Positions 9,516 through 20,183 are shown, numbered from the stretch's first letter. The stretch: 64,000 nucleotides of DNA from Actinomadura sp. NBRC 104412 (GCF_030269515.1 NZ_BSTM01000005.1:102357-166356); one strand, 5' to 3'. Numbers and translations: made by a program. The notes: generated by a model not told the origin, from the sequence alone.

Positions 9516-10805
9516 TCAGACGCGGCCGCGCAGCAGGGCGTGGCGGTCGATGGCCGAGGTGTCGGTCAGCGACGCGATCTGGTCGACGATCGCGCGCAGG
9601 CGGGCGGCCTCGTCCGGGGCCTCGATGTAGGCGGCGCGGAAGGCCGGGTCGAGCGTGGCGGGGGCGCCCGCGCGCATCAGCTCCGCCAGTTCCAGGATCA
9701 GCTCGCGCTGGCGGGCCCGGACCTCCTCGTGGCTGATCCAGACGTAGTGGGCGGTGATGCCCTTGAGCAGCGCGCACTCCAGCCGCTGGGCGCGCGGGAC
9801 GATCAGGTCGGCGGCGTACCTGGTGAGCGGGCGGTCGCCGTACACCGCGCGGGTGGCGTCCTCGGCGGCCAGGCAGAACCGGCCGATCAGCGTGCTGGTG
9901 AGGTTCTTCAGCGCGGCCAGGGTGCGCGGGGTGCCGTCGTAGTGGTCCGGCCAGAACGGCTCGGCCAGCAGGGCCGCGAAGCGCTCCTCCAGCTCGGGCA
10001 GCGTGGCGTCGTCGCAGTACAGCTTGATCGCGGTCTGCGCGACCAGCCTCCGCTCCCCGGGGTCGGCCAGGTGGTCGAAGTCGACGTGCCCCGCGACCAG
10101 GGCGTCCTCCAGGTCGTGGACGGAGTAGGCGACGTCGTCGCTCCAGTCCATCACCTGGGCCTCGAAGCACACCTTGTTCTCGGGGACGCCCTCCCGGGCC
10201 CACTGGGCGACGTCCAGGTCGTCCTGGTACACACCGAACGGTCCACCCCCGCCCGCGCGGGGAGAGGGGACCTGGGAGCAGTCCTTGGCCCATGGGTACT
10301 TCATCACGGCGTCGATGGCCGCGCGGGTGAGGTTGAGGCCGACGCTACGCCCGTACAGCGGCGGGCCCGCGGGGGCGAACGACTTGGGCTCCAGCCGGGT
10401 CAGCACCCGCAGGCTCTGCGCGTTGCCCTCGAAGCCGCCACAGCTCTGCGCGATGGCGTCCAGGGCGACCTCGCCGTTGTGCCCGAACGGGGGATGCCCG
10501 ATGTCGTGCGCCAGGCAGGCCGTCTCCACCAGGTCGGGGTCGCAGCCCAGCGACTTGCCCAGCTCCCGTCCCACCTGGGCGCATTCGAGCGAGTGGGTGA
10601 GCCGGGTGCGCAGGCTCTGCACGCTGCCGGGCGCGTCCGAGCCCGGCGAGGCGACCTGCGTCTTGGCGGCCAGCCGGCGCAGCGCGGCGCTGTGCAGCAC
10701 CCGCGCGCGGTCGCGCTCGAACGCGGTGCGGTCGCGGCGCTTGGGCGCCTCGGGAGCCCACCGTTCCTGGTCCCGTTCCGAATAACCCGTCATCCCCGTC
10801 ATCAT
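9516..10805 (-). CDS. dgt: Deoxyguanosinetriphosphate triphosphohydrolase (dGTPase), HD superfamily
   Basis: A protein of about 429 residues in the dGTPase family, which hydrolyses dGTP to deoxyguanosine and tripolyphosphate and so influences dNTP pools and phage replication. The HD-domain metal ligands are visible in [10 protein letters not shown] (near residue 70) and [17 protein letters not shown] (near 97-110), with later conserved residues in [17 protein letters not shown]. In actinobacteria this gene usually sits just upstream of dnaG; no dnaG is present here. Three in-frame ATGs (10805, 10802, 10793) are possible starts and none has a clear ribosome binding site, so the N-terminus is uncertain by four residues. 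Confidence 0.9.
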   Translation of the reverse strand: MMTGMTGYSERDQERWAPEAPKRRDRTAFERDRARVLHSAALRRLAAKTQVASPGSDAPGSVQSLRTRLTHSLECAQVGRELGKSLGCDPDLVETACLAHDIGHPPFGHNGEVALDAIAQSCGGFEGNAQSLRVLTRLEPKSFAPAGPPLYGRSVGLNLTRAAIDAVMKYPWAKDCSQVPSPRAGGGGPFGVYQDDLDVAQWAREGVPENKVCFEAQVMDWSDDVAYSVHDLEDALVAGHVDFDHLADPGERRLVAQTAIKLYCDDATLPELEERFAALLAEPFWPDHYDGTPRTLAALKNLTSTLIGRFCLAAEDATRAVYGDRPLTRYAADLIVPRAQRLECALLKGITAHYVWISHEEVRARQRELILELAELMRAGAPATLDPAFRAAYIEAPDEAARLRAIVDQIASLTDTSAIDRHALLRGRV

Positions 10806-10863
10806 CCACCAGCGTAGGCGGCGCATCCGGATTCGCGCCGGGCGGCGGGCGGCGGCGACGCGA

Positions 10864-11742
10864 TCAGGGGCCGCCGGTGCTGGACGGAACCGTCTTGATC
10901 GTCTCGCTGGGCGGCCTGACGCTCTTGCCGAACAGCACGTACGACAGGTAGCCGCCGGTCTCCCGGACGATGTAGTGGAACTGCGTCTCGCGGGTCTGGA
11001 CGCTGGGGCCGCTGCGGGTCGGCGAGGCGGCCGCCTTGATCCCGCTGTCGCTCGCCATCCGCTTGGACCGCAGGCCGTGCCAGGGGTCGGTGACGATGAT
11101 CCCGGTCTTCCAGCCGAGCCGGTCGTACTCGCGGCCGACCGCCCGCATGCTCTCCAGCGTGTCGTTGCCGACCGGCACCGCGACCACCCGGCTCTCCGGG
11201 ACGCCGCCGCGCCGCACCAGCCAGCGCTTGCCCGCCTCGGCCTCGGTGAAGGCGTCGCCCTCCCGCTTGCCGCCCACGGTGACGATCGCCTTGGCCTTGC
11301 CCTCCCGGTAGAGGTCCAGGGCGTGCTGGAGGCGCCACTGGAGGGTGGGCGAGGGACGCCCGTTGTACTGGGCGGCGCCGAGCACGATGATCGCGTCCGA
11401 GCGCGGGGTCTCGTCCTGCCGCGCCTGGTACCACACCCGCCACGCCACGGTGAGCGGGGTGAGGACGGCGAAGGCGACCAGGCCGAGGACGACCAGCCAG
11501 GTGATCGACACCCAGCGCGGGCGGCGCCTCCTGCCGCCATCGGGCCGCCCGCCGGAGCCCCCGTCGTCGTCGCCGCTGTGACCGTCGCCCGCGCCGTCGC
11601 CGGCGAACACGCTCGGGCGGCCGGGCAGTCGCTCTTCCCTGGTCTTGTCCGCCGAGGTCCCGCCCGCTTCGGAGCCGCCCGCCGGACGCGCGCCGCGGCC
11701 CGGCTCCGGCGCCTCGAATTCCAACGTCATCGCGTTCGACAC
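10864..11742 (-). CDS. YdcF/SanA-like DUF218 membrane protein
   Basis: A 292-residue protein. A long low-complexity Gly/Asp/Arg-rich cytoplasmic N-terminus (1-77) precedes one membrane helix (near 78-100, [20 protein letters not shown]) and a DUF218 domain (about 113-265) with its conserved opening [20 protein letters not shown] and the turn [16 protein letters not shown]218/SanA-family proteins are implicated in envelope integrity and vancomycin sensitivity, but their reaction is not established. The GTG at 11742 and ATG at 11730 are alternative starts; neither has a ribosome binding site. Confidence 0.8.
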   Translation of the reverse strand: MSNAMTLEFEAPEPGRGARPAGGSEAGGTSADKTREERLPGRPSVFAGDGAGDGHSGDDDGGSGGRPDGGRRRRPRWVSITWLVVLGLVAFAVLTPLTVAWRVWYQARQDETPRSDAIIVLGAAQYNGRPSPTLQWRLQHALDLYREGKAKAIVTVGGKREGDAFTEAEAGKRWLVRRGGVPESRVVAVPVGNDTLESMRAVGREYDRLGWKTGIIVTDPWHGLRSKRMASDSGIKAAASPTRSGPSVQTRETQFHYIVRETGGYLSYVLFGKSVRPPSETIKTVPSSTGGP

Positions 11743-11840
11743 GTTAATTGAGATGCCCCGTGGAGGGCGGCGGGTTCTCCGCCACGAGACCGTTTCGAGT
11801 CACATTCCGGTACCCCGCGGTCCGCTCCCCTTCCCGGGGC

Positions 11841-14522
11841 CTACCCGCGCCCCGCCAGGATCGCGGCGCGTCCGGCCTCCAGCCGGGCCACCGGGATCCT
11901 GAACGGGGAGCAGGAGACGTAGTCCAGGCCGACCTCGTGGCAGAAGTGCACCGAGTCGGGGTCGCCACCGTGCTCGCCGCAGATGCCCAGGTGCAGATCG
12001 GGGCGGGTGCGCCGCCCCTCCTCCACGGCGATCCGCACCAGCCGCCCCACGCCCTCCACGTCCAGGGTCTCGAACGGCGACGCGCCGAAGATCCCCAGCT
12101 CCAGGTAGCGGGAGAAGAACGACGCCTCCACGTCGTCCCGGGAGAAGCCCCAGGTGGTCTGGGTGAGGTCGTTGGTGCCGAAGGAGAAGAACTCGGCGGC
12201 CTCGGCGATCCGCCCGGCGGTCAGCGCCGACCTGGGCAGCTCGATCATGGTGCCGATCAGCACCGGCACGTCCTCGCCGGTGGAGCGGGCGACCTGGTCG
12301 AGCACGCCGCGGGCCTCCTCGCGGATGGCCTCCAGCTCCTGGACGGCCCCCACCAGCGGGATCATGATCTCCGGGCGCGGGTCGCCGCCGGCCTTCCTGC
12401 GCCGCGCCGCGGCCTCGGCGATCGCCCGCACCTGCATCGCGAACAGACCCGGAATCGCCAAACCGAGCCGCACGCCGCGCAGTCCGAGCATAGGGTTCTG
12501 CTCGTGCAGGCGCCGGACGGCCTCCAGCAGCCTCCGGTCCTGCGGGTCGGCGCCGTCACCGGCCAGGGCGACCCTGACCGAGAGGTCGGTCAGGTCGGGG
12601 AGGAACTCGTGCAACGGGGGGTCGATCAGCCGGATCGTCACCGGCAGCCCGTCCATGGCCGCGAGGATCTCCTCGAAGTCGGCCCGCTGGAGGGGCTCCA
12701 GGGCGTCCAGCGCGGCGGTGCGCTCCTCCTCGGTCCCGGCCAGGATCAGCTTCTCCACGAGCTGCCGCCGGTCGCCGAGGAACATGTGCTCGGTGCGGCA
12801 CAGCCCGATGCCCGTGGCGCCGAACCTGCGGGCCCTGGCGGAGTCCTCGGCGTTGTCGGCGTTGGCGCGCACCGTGAGCCTGGCCCGGGAGTCGGCGTGC
12901 TTCATGATCCGGTCCACGGCGGTGATCAGGTCGCCGCCCTCACCGTCCCCGAGCCGTCCCTCGAAGTACCGCACGACCGGGGAGTCCTCGACCGGCACCT
13001 CGCCGAGGTAGACCTCGCCGCTGCTGCCGTCGATGGAGATCACGTCGCCCTCGGTCACCACCACGCCGCCCGGGGCGGTGAAGCGCCGCTCCCTGACGTC
13101 CACCTCCAGCTCCTCGGCGCCGCACACGCAGGTCTTCCCCATGCCGCGGGCGACGACGGCGGCGTGGGAGGTCTTGCCGCCGCGGGAGGTCAGCACGCCC
13201 TTGGCGGCGACCATCCCGGGCAGGTCGTCGGGGTTGGTCTCGCGGCGGACCAGGATCACGTCCTCGCCCCGGGCGGCGGCCTCCTCGGCGGCGCCGGACG
13301 AGAACACCGCGACGCCGACGGCGGCGCCCGGAGAGGCGTTCATGCCCTTGGTCAGCCGCCGGGCGTCCTTCAGCGCGGCCTCGTCGAACCGGGGGAACAT
13401 GAGCTGGGCGAGCTGGTCGCCGGTGACCCGCTCGGTGGCCTCGTCCAGGTCGATCAGGCCCTGGTCGAGGAGCTGGCAGGCGATCCGGAACGCCGCGGCG
13501 GCGGTGCGCTTGCCGACCCGGGTCTGGAGCATCCACAGCTTGCCGCGCTCGATCGTGAACTCGATGTCGCACATGTCGCGGTAGTGGTTCTCCAGCGTCT
13601 CCATGATCTCCAGGAGCCGGTGGTAGGAGGCCGCGTCGATCCGTTCCAGCTCGGCCAGCGGGACGGTGTTGCGGATGCCGGCGACCACGTCCTCGCCCTG
13701 CGCGTTCTGCAGGTAGTCGCCGTAGATCCCCTGCTCGCCGCTGGCGGGGTCACGGGTGAAGGCCACGCCCGTCCCCGAGTCCAGGCCCATGTTGCCGAAG
13801 ACCATGGAGCACACGTTCACGGCGGTGCCCAGGTCGACCGGGATCCGCTCCTGGCGCCGGTACAGGACGGCGCGCGGCGCGTTCCAGGAGTCGAACACCG
13901 CCCTGATCGCCAGGTCGAGCTGCTCGCGCGGGTCGGTGGGGAAGCCGCGGCCCGCCCGCTCGCGGACGATGTCCTTGAACGTGCCGACCAGCGCCCGCAG
14001 GTCGGCGGCGTCCAGGTCGGAGTCGTCCTCGACGCCCTTGGCCCGCTTGGCGTCCTCGATGGCGTCCTCGAAGGGGTCGCCCTCCACGCCCAGGACGGTC
14101 TTGCCGAACATCTGGATGAGCCGCCGGTAGGAGTCCCAGGCGAACCGCTCGTCCCCGGACCGCGCCGCCAGGCCCTGGACGGAGTCGTCGTTGAGGCCGA
14201 CGTTCAGGACGGTCTCCATCATGCCCGGCATGCTGAACCTGGCCCCGGACCGCACGCTGACCAGCAGCGGGTCGCCGGGGTCGCCGAGGCGCCTGCCCAT
14301 CGCCGACTCCAGCGCGGACAGGTGCGCGCCGATCTCGTCCGTGAGGCCCTCGGGCAGGGTCCCGTGCTCCAGGTAGTGCCGGCACGCCTCGGTGGTGATC
14401 GTGAACCCGGGGGGCACCGGGAGGCCGAGGTTGGTCATCTCGGCGAGGTTCGCGCCCTTGCCCCCCAGCAGGTCCTTGAGATCCTTGTTTCCTTCGGTGA
14501 AGTCGAACACGAACTTGGGCAC
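11841..14522 (-). CDS. ppdK: Pyruvate, phosphate dikinase
   Basis: An 893-residue enzyme that interconverts pyruvate + ATP + Pi with PEP + AMP + PPi, linking glycolysis and gluconeogenesis. The N-terminal ATP-grasp part starts KFVFDFTEG and contains GGKGANLAEM; the swivelling phosphohistidine domain has GGKTSHAAVVARGMGKTCVC with the catalytic His near residue 453; the C-terminal TIM barrel holds IGLCRTEHMF, FGTNDLTQTTWGFSRDD and CGEHGGDP with the active-site Cys. Length is normal for bacterial PPDK. The start is GTG 14522, preceded by GGAGG 5 nt upstream; a longer in-frame GTG would place the Shine-Dalgarno inside the gene. Confidence 0.95.
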   Translation of the reverse strand: MPKFVFDFTEGNKDLKDLLGGKGANLAEMTNLGLPVPPGFTITTEACRHYLEHGTLPEGLTDEIGAHLSALESAMGRRLGDPGDPLLVSVRSGARFSMPGMMETVLNVGLNDDSVQGLAARSGDERFAWDSYRRLIQMFGKTVLGVEGDPFEDAIEDAKRAKGVEDDSDLDAADLRALVGTFKDIVRERAGRGFPTDPREQLDLAIRAVFDSWNAPRAVLYRRQERIPVDLGTAVNVCSMVFGNMGLDSGTGVAFTRDPASGEQGIYGDYLQNAQGEDVVAGIRNTVPLAELERIDAASYHRLLEIMETLENHYRDMCDIEFTIERGKLWMLQTRVGKRTAAAAFRIACQLLDQGLIDLDEATERVTGDQLAQLMFPRFDEAALKDARRLTKGMNASPGAAVGVAVFSSGAAEEAAARGEDVILVRRETNPDDLPGMVAAKGVLTSRGGKTSHAAVVARGMGKTCVCGAEELEVDVRERRFTAPGGVVVTEGDVISIDGSSGEVYLGEVPVEDSPVVRYFEGRLGDGEGGDLITAVDRIMKHADSRARLTVRANADNAEDSARARRFGATGIGLCRTEHMFLGDRRQLVEKLILAGTEEERTAALDALEPLQRADFEEILAAMDGLPVTIRLIDPPLHEFLPDLTDLSVRVALAGDGADPQDRRLLEAVRRLHEQNPMLGLRGVRLGLAIPGLFAMQVRAIAEAAARRRKAGGDPRPEIMIPLVGAVQELEAIREEARGVLDQVARSTGEDVPVLIGTMIELPRSALTAGRIAEAAEFFSFGTNDLTQTTWGFSRDDVEASFFSRYLELGIFGASPFETLDVEGVGRLVRIAVEEGRRTRPDLHLGICGEHGGDPDSVHFCHEVGLDYVSCSPFRIPVARLEAGRAAILAGRG

Positions 14523-14691
14523 GGGGTCCTCCCTCACGTTCCGGCACCGCCCGGAAAGGACGGGTTCAAGGCCGCCGGGCCCTCCCGGGTGAGGGAGCCC
14601 GAGGCCCTGATGGCGGGACTGTACCCGCGTCGCCGAGCTTCGTTCGGCGCCCCCGGCGCCGATGGCCGTTCGCGCAGGTCAGATGGCTGAA

Positions 14692-14717
14692 CTGGTCTAT
14701 TCCAACTGGTCTACTCC
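14692..14717. repeat. Short tandem repeat upstream of the GH15 gene
   Basis: Two adjacent 13-bp copies of actggtctaYtcc lie about 100 bp upstream of the GH15 gene, followed by a small imperfect palindrome (gccaggg / ccctggc, 14750-14765). The rest of the roughly 300-bp gap between ppdK and the GH15 gene shows no coding potential. The repeat could be a regulator binding site, but nothing further supports that. Confidence 0.4.
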
Positions 14718-14818
14718 ACTACGGCCGACAGCGACATACCGGGCACAGTGCCAGGGGTCCCTGGCGTGCCCATGGGGATCGAGAGGGAAAGATGGAAAGG
14801 GAAAGAGGAGGTGAGGCC

Positions 14819-16708
14819 GTGAGGCCGATGGTCGCCGGTGGCCGGGCGGGGGAACCGTTCGCTCCGATCGCCGATTTCGGGTTCCTGTCCGACTGCGAGA
14901 CGACCGCGCTGGTCGCCCCCAGCGGCAACATCGAGTGGATGTGCCTGCCCAAGATGGACTCGCCGAGCGTGTTCGGCTCCATCCTCGACCGCGACGCCGG
15001 CTACTTCCGGGTCGGCCCGGCCGGCGTGGAGGTCCCCGCGGCACAACGGTACATCCCCGGCACGATGGTCATGGAGACCACGTGGTGGGTGCACGGCGGC
15101 TGGCTGGTGGTGACCGACGCCCTGCTCATGGGGCCCTGGCACCACGAGACGGAACGGTCCCACACCCACCGGCGGGCCCCGACCGACTACGACGCCGACC
15201 ACGTCCTGCTGCGGATGGTCCGGTGCGTCAACGGCCAGGTCCAGGTGCGGCTCGACTGCATGCCGATGTTCGACTACGGCCGGACCCCCGCGCCCTGGAC
15301 GCACACCGGCGCGGGCTACCACGAGGCCGTCGCCGAGGGCAACGGGATCAACCTGCGCCTGACCACCGACATGAACGTGGGCTTCGAGGGCTCTCTGGCG
15401 ACCGCCCGCACCCTCCTCAAGCAAGGGGAGGCGCGGTACGTCGCCTTGTCCTGGAGTGAGCACAAGCCGCCGCAGACCTACGACGAGGCCCGCGAGCGCC
15501 TCGTGTGGACCGTCCACCACTGGCAGCACTGGCTCGACCGTGGCCGCTTCCCCGACCATCCCTGGCGCGGCCACCTCCAGCGCAGCGCGCTCACCCTGAA
15601 GGGCCTCACCTACGCGCCCACGGGCGCGGTGGCCGCGGCGGCGACCACGTCCCTGCCGGAGTGCCCCGGCGGCGACCGCAACTGGGACTACCGCTACACG
15701 TGGATCCGCGACTCCACGATGGCGCTGTGGGCCTTTTACACCCTCGGGTACGACTGGGAGGCCAACGACTTCTTCTACTTCATCACCGACGTGGCCGAGG
15801 CCGCCGAGGGCCGCCTTCAGATCATGTACGGGCTGGACGGCCGCGCGGAGCTTCCCGAGTCCACCCTGGACCATCTCAGCGGCTACAACGACGCCCGTCC
15901 CGTGCGCATCGGCAACGAGGCGTACATGCAGGCCCAGCACGACGTGTGGGGCGCGATCATCGGCTCGATCTACCTGTTCGTGCGCAAGCGGGACCGGCTG
16001 GACGACCGGCTCTGGAAGATCGTGGTCAAGCAGGTCGAGGACGCGCTGGCCAACTGGCGCACCCCCGACTGCGGCATGTGGGAGGTGCGCGGCGAGCCGC
16101 AGCACTTCACCTCGTCCAAGGTCTTCTGCTGGGTGGCCGCGGACCGCGGCGCGCGGCTGGCCCGCATCCGCGGCGACCGCGAACGCGCCCAGCGCTGGCA
16201 GGAGGCCGCCGACGAGATCCACGCCGACGTGCTGGCCAACGCCCTGGACGAGCGCGGGGTGTTCGTCGCCCACTACGGCGCCACCGCGCTGGACGCCTCC
16301 GCGCTGCTGATCCCGTTGTTGGGCTTCCTGCCGCCCGACGACAAGCGGGTCAGGGAGACGGTGCTGGCCATCGCCGACGAGCTGTCCGAGGACGACCTGG
16401 TGCTGCGCTACCGGCCCGCCGAGACCGACGACGGCTTCCACTCCGACGAGGGCAGCTTCACCATCTGCTCGTTCTGGCTGGTCAGCACGCTGGTCATGAT
16501 CGGCGAGGTGGAGCGGGCGCGGGCCCTGTGCGAGAAGCTGCTGTCGTACGCCAGCGCGCTCCAGCTGTACGCCGAGGAGATCGACCCGCACACCGGGCGC
16601 CAGCTCGGCAACTTCCCGCAGGCGTTCACCCACCTGGCCCTGATCAACGCGGTCATGCAGGTCATCAGGGCCGAGCAGGAGGAGAGCCGCCCGTCGCCCC
16701 TGGCCTGA
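14819..16708 (+). CDS. Glycoside hydrolase family 15 protein (trehalase/glucoamylase type)
   Basis: A 629-residue cytoplasmic GH15 enzyme. The N-terminal beta-sandwich begins IADFGFLSDCETTALVAPSG; the (alpha/alpha)6 barrel contains DRNWDYRYTWIRDS (near 287), GMWEVRGEPQHFTSSK (near 418) and HSDEGSFTICSFW (near 541), the blocks that carry the substrate-binding and catalytic carboxylates. Mycobacterial members of this branch are trehalases that need phosphate, so trehalose breakdown is the best guess; glucoamylase-type activity is the alternative. The GTG at 14819 has GAGGAGG 7 nt upstream, better than ATG 14792, which has none. A strong terminator follows, shared with convergent glyQS. Confidence 0.9.
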   Translation: MRPMVAGGRAGEPFAPIADFGFLSDCETTALVAPSGNIEWMCLPKMDSPSVFGSILDRDAGYFRVGPAGVEVPAAQRYIPGTMVMETTWWVHGGWLVVTDALLMGPWHHETERSHTHRRAPTDYDADHVLLRMVRCVNGQVQVRLDCMPMFDYGRTPAPWTHTGAGYHEAVAEGNGINLRLTTDMNVGFEGSLATARTLLKQGEARYVALSWSEHKPPQTYDEARERLVWTVHHWQHWLDRGRFPDHPWRGHLQRSALTLKGLTYAPTGAVAAAATTSLPECPGGDRNWDYRYTWIRDSTMALWAFYTLGYDWEANDFFYFITDVAEAAEGRLQIMYGLDGRAELPESTLDHLSGYNDARPVRIGNEAYMQAQHDVWGAIIGSIYLFVRKRDRLDDRLWKIVVKQVEDALANWRTPDCGMWEVRGEPQHFTSSKVFCWVAADRGARLARIRGDRERAQRWQEAADEIHADVLANALDERGVFVAHYGATALDASALLIPLLGFLPPDDKRVRETVLAIADELSEDDLVLRYRPAETDDGFHSDEGSFTICSFWLVSTLVMIGEVERARALCEKLLSYASALQLYAEEIDPHTGRQLGNFPQAFTHLALINAVMQVIRAEQEESRPSPLA

Positions 16709-16737
16709 CCGCGGACGTCCGGGCCGCGTGAACGCGC

Positions 16738-16776
16738 GAGGGCCGTCCCCTCACCGTGCGGGAGGGGACGGCCCTC
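16738..16776. terminator. Bidirectional hairpin terminator
   Basis: A perfect 15-bp inverted repeat (gagggccgtcccctc / gaggggacggccctc) around a 9-nt loop, placed between the convergent GH15 and glycyl-tRNA synthetase genes. Confidence 0.8.
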
Positions 16777-16789
16777 GGGCCGACGGGGC

Positions 16790-18178
16790 CTAGCAGCCGA
16801 TGAGCTGGGCGGCGAGAAAGGACTCCACCTGCGCGATCGCGATGCGCTCCTGGCTCATGGTGTCGCGCTCCCTGACGGTCACCGCGTCGTCCTCCAGGGA
16901 GTCGAAGTCCACGGTGACGCAGAACGGGGTGCCGATCTCGTCCTGGCGGCGGTAGCGGCGGCCGATGGCGCCCGCGTCGTCGAACTCCACGTTCCAGTTG
17001 CGGCGCAGGGCGGCGGCCAGGTCGCGGGCCTTCGGCGACAGGTCGGCGTTGCGCGACAGCGGCAGCACCGCGACCTTGACCGGGGCGAGCCGCCGGTCGA
17101 GACGCATCACCGTGCGCTTCTCCATCTTGCCCTTGGCGTTGGGCGCCTCGTCCTCGGCGTAGGCGTCCAGCAGGAACGTCAGCGTGCAGCGGTCCACGCC
17201 GGCCGCGGGCTCGATCACGTACGGGACGAACCGCTCCCCCGCCTCCTGGTCGAAGAACGACAGGTCGGCGCCGGACGCCTTGGAGTGCGTGGTCAGGTCG
17301 TAGTCGGCGCGGTTGGCGATACCCTCCAGCTCGCCCCACTCCGAGCCGACGAAGTCGAACCGGTACTCGATGTCGACCGTCCGCTTGGAGTAGTGCGACA
17401 GCTTCTCCTGCGGGTGTTCGTAGAGCCGCAGGTTGTCCTTGCTGATGCCCAGGTCGGTGTACCAGCGCATCCGCTCGTCGATCCAGTACTGGTGCCACTC
17501 CTCGTCCGAGCCGGGGCGGACGAAGAACTCCATCTCCATCTGCTCGAACTCGCGGGTCCTGAAGATGAAGTTGCCGGGCGTGATCTCGTTGCGGAAGGAC
17601 TTGCCGATCTGCCCGATGCCGAACGGCACCTTGCGGCGCGCCGACTGCTGCACGTTGAGGTAGTTGATGAAGATGCCCTGGGCGGTCTCGGGACGCAGGT
17701 AGGCCAGGCCGGACTCGTCCTCGACCGGGCCCAGGTAGGTCTTGAGCAGCCCGTTGAACATCCGCGGCTCGGTGAAGGAGCCCTTGACCCCGCAGTTGGG
17801 GCAGGTGATGTCGGCCAGGCCGCCCTGGGGCTGCTTCCCGTGCTTCTCGGCGTACGCCTCCTCCAGGTGGTCGGCCCGGAAGCGCTTGTGGCAGGACTGG
17901 CACTCGGTCAGCGGGTCGACGAACGCCTGGACGTGGCCGCTGGCCTCCCACACCTCGCGGGCCAGGATCACCGACGAGTCCAGCCCGACGATGTCCTCGC
18001 GGCCCTGCACCATCGACTTCCACCACTGGCGCTTGACGTTGTTCTTCAGCTCCACGCCCAGCGGCCCGTAGTCCCAGGAGGCGCGCAGCCCGCCGTAGAT
18101 CTCACTCGACGGGTAGACGAGGCCCCGGCGTTTGGCGAGGTTGACGATCGTGTCCAACACGTCGGAACGGCGTGCCAT
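16790..18178 (-). CDS. glyQS: Glycyl-tRNA synthetase (dimeric, single-chain type)
   Basis: A 462-residue class II aminoacyl-tRNA synthetase that charges tRNA-Gly. The start [19 protein letters not shown] and the motif 1 segment [18 protein letters not shown] are typical of the alpha2 glycyl enzyme; motif 2 lies at [12 protein letters not shown] near 163; the zinc-binding insertion has cysteine pairs CQSC (near 92) and CPNC (near 126); the anticodon-binding domain is at the C-terminus. The ATG at 18178 is preceded by GGAGA at 6-nt spacing, and is preferred over ATG 18184 for that reason. The upstream 230 bp, shared with the DUF1906 gene's 3' side, show no T-box that I could recognise. Confidence 0.95.
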   Translation of the reverse strand: MARRSDVLDTIVNLAKRRGLVYPSSEIYGGLRASWDYGPLGVELKNNVKRQWWKSMVQGREDIVGLDSSVILAREVWEASGHVQAFVDPLTECQSCHKRFRADHLEEAYAEKHGKQPQGGLADITCPNCGVKGSFTEPRMFNGLLKTYLGPVEDESGLAYLRPETAQGIFINYLNVQQSARRKVPFGIGQIGKSFRNEITPGNFIFRTREFEQMEMEFFVRPGSDEEWHQYWIDERMRWYTDLGISKDNLRLYEHPQEKLSHYSKRTVDIEYRFDFVGSEWGELEGIANRADYDLTTHSKASGADLSFFDQEAGERFVPYVIEPAAGVDRCTLTFLLDAYAEDEAPNAKGKMEKRTVMRLDRRLAPVKVAVLPLSRNADLSPKARDLAAALRRNWNVEFDDAGAIGRRYRRQDEIGTPFCVTVDFDSLEDDAVTVRERDTMSQERIAIAQVESFLAAQLIGC

Positions 18179-18409
18179 GAGCATTCTCCATCCAACTGGC
18201 GGTCGGCGGGATGTATCCGTACGCCCGGCCACGCGGGTCGCGAGGAGCGGCGGGCCGCGGTGCGTGTGATCCCCGGTGTCATGCTGCCGCGGAGCGCCGT
18301 CACCCCGCGCGCTCCATGAGCGATCCCCAGCTTAGAGCACCTGCGGGGGCGCCCGTACGGGACGCGGCGGCACGGCGGGGTGGCCGCGCCGCCCCGGCCG
18401 GACGGCCGG

Positions 18410-19714
18410 TCAGTAGACGCGGCCGTCCACCTGGTTGCTGTCGATGTTGATCGTGACACCGCCGTGCGTCTCCTTGTGGCCGCCCCTGTACTGCTTGATA
18501 CGGCGGTGCGGGCGCCACAGATCATCCGGGATCATCGGGTGGCCGTACAAGGCCGTCTTCCCGTCCCAATGCGCGAACCACAGCGCGGTGGGGCGGCGGA
18601 TCCCCTTGGCCTTGGCCAGGTCGCGTACGACCGAGCTCACGCTGCCGTAGACGCCGGGCACGTACCGGAGGGCCTTGAGCTTCACGGTCCAGTTGTGGAG
18701 GAAGGTCATGACGGCCCTACGGCACGAGGTGCCGGCGGACCAGTAGTACTCCATGTCGTAGTAGATGGGCTTCCCCCGAGGTATGCCGAGGGCTTTGGCC
18801 TTGCGCACGGCGTCCACCGCGGCCTCGCGGCCCTGCCGGGCGGCGGACCGCCCAGTGAACCTCGGCTTGTACCGAGCGCAGGGCGCCTGCGGGCCGACAT
18901 AGGTCGGGATGAGCCGGTATCCCATGCCGCGTACGGAGGTCACCCAGGAACGGGTCAGGTTGGGCTGGGCGCAGGCACGGGCGGCGCCGCCGATGTAGAT
19001 GTTGCTGACCTTGAACGAGGGACGCCAGGCCCGCATCGCGTCCAGGGACGGGGCGGCGCAGGTGTCGAAGCCCTTGCCCTTGACCCAGGGCCGCTCCTGG
19101 TAACCCCCGTACTGCTCTGAGGGGTACCAGCCAGGGTCGCCCTCTTCGTCGCTCCAGCCCGGGAGGTAGCTCTCGATGTCGTCCGCAGGCGGCGGCGGGT
19201 ACTCGACGCTGGTGGAACGGATGAGGCGCTGGAGGTCCTCGGGACTCTCCCCGTACCGGCCGTTGATCGTGACTCCGGCCTCCGGGACGGTCAGCCGTGT
19301 CTGGTGGTCCACCGCCGGGCGTACGGTATGGCGCGCCAGCCTGGCCGCGGCCCTCGCGGCGCCCCGCCGCCTCTCCGTGCCCCGGGACGCGGCCGGGGTG
19401 ACGTGCAGGACGTCCTCCGCGCCCACGAGATGGGCGGGGCAGTCGGCCTGGGAGCCGGGCGAGCCGAGGTAGATCGCGCGCCGGTCGTACCGGACGCAGC
19501 GTTCCGGGTCACGGTCGAGGCGGTGGACCCGCCAGCCGTCCGGGACGGGGATCCGCAGCCCGCGGTAGGTGACCGTCCGCGGCGCCCCCGCGGCGGCGGT
19601 CAGCGTGGCGGTCGCGTCTCCCGCGGACCGCGCGGAGGTCGCCGCGGGACCGGTGAGGAACGGCGAGACCGCCACGATTCCGAGGATTCCCCCGAGTACC
19701 GGCCCATGGCGCAT
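18410..19714 (-). CDS. Secreted DUF1906 (glycoside hydrolase-like) protein
   Basis: A 434-residue exported protein. Residues 1-30 (MRHGPVLGGILGIVAVSPFL...) form a signal peptide. Residues about 45-190 are a variable region. From about 205 (GKGFDTCAAPSLDAMRAW) the DUF1906 domain begins, a TIM-barrel related to GH25-like peptidoglycan hydrolases; conserved segments include IPTYVGPQAPC, PIYYDMEYYWS with candidate acidic catalytic residues, and the terminal INIDSNQVDGRVY. A role in cell-wall turnover is plausible but unproven. The ATG at 19714 is preferred over the GTG just before it because GGGGAG lies 7 nt upstream of the ATG. Confidence 0.82.
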   Translation of the reverse strand: MRHGPVLGGILGIVAVSPFLTGPAATSARSAGDATATLTAAAGAPRTVTYRGLRIPVPDGWRVHRLDRDPERCVRYDRRAIYLGSPGSQADCPAHLVGAEDVLHVTPAASRGTERRRGAARAAARLARHTVRPAVDHQTRLTVPEAGVTINGRYGESPEDLQRLIRSTSVEYPPPPADDIESYLPGWSDEEGDPGWYPSEQYGGYQERPWVKGKGFDTCAAPSLDAMRAWRPSFKVSNIYIGGAARACAQPNLTRSWVTSVRGMGYRLIPTYVGPQAPCARYKPRFTGRSAARQGREAAVDAVRKAKALGIPRGKPIYYDMEYYWSAGTSCRRAVMTFLHNWTVKLKALRYVPGVYGSVSSVVRDLAKAKGIRRPTALWFAHWDGKTALYGHPMIPDDLWRPHRRIKQYRGGHKETHGGVTINIDSNQVDGRVY

Positions 19715-19782
19715 CACAGCTCTCCCCTACGTGATCATGACGAGAGAGTTGATCACCGGTGACCGGAGAGCGAAAACCCGCC

Positions 19783-20127
19783 TCAGAGCTTCTTTGACGA
19801 CCGTTGACCGGCGGAACGACCGGCGGTGTCGCCGCCCTCCTCGGGGCGGGAGACGACGATCTCGTAGGCGCCGGGCTCGTCGACGGCCATGGCGGCGAGC
19901 GGGACGAACGCCGGCCGCACCTCGTGGCCGCCCAGGGCGCGGCGGTAGAAGCCCGCGCCCTCCCATTCGGTCACCAGAGCCCACAGGCCGGGGTCGTCGA
20001 CGGTGCGGGCCAGCCGTCCCGACCGGTAGCCGGGGCTGGCGGCGAGCGCGTCCAGCACGGCGGTCATCCGCTCGGCGAAGCCGGCGGCCTCGGGCCCGGG
20101 AACCCGGTAGCGGGTTATCGCGATCAC
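19783..20127 (-). CDS. Antibiotic biosynthesis monooxygenase (ABM) domain protein
   Basis: A 114-residue protein with the ferredoxin-like ABM fold: ITRYRVPGPEAAGFAERM, ASPGYRSGRLARTVDD and ALVTEWEGAGFYRRAL match the family pattern. Stand-alone ABM proteins can be cofactor-free monooxygenases or haem-degrading enzymes, and many have no known substrate. The C-terminal 20 residues are a basic, probably disordered tail. The start is a GTG with GGAGA very close upstream. It is divergent from the small membrane protein at 20184. Confidence 0.75.
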   Translation of the reverse strand: MIAITRYRVPGPEAAGFAERMTAVLDALAASPGYRSGRLARTVDDPGLWALVTEWEGAGFYRRALGGHEVRPAFVPLAAMAVDEPGAYEIVVSRPEEGGDTAGRSAGQRSSKKL

Positions 20128-20183
20128 GTCTCCATCCTGGCACCGGCACCATCCTCGAGCGGACGGCGGCTACGTTGGGGCCC

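Noticed and set aside
18179-18409. A T-box riboswitch upstream of glyQS
   Set aside because: No specifier loop or conserved T-box antiterminator sequence could be recognised, and a Shine-Dalgarno lies close to the start.
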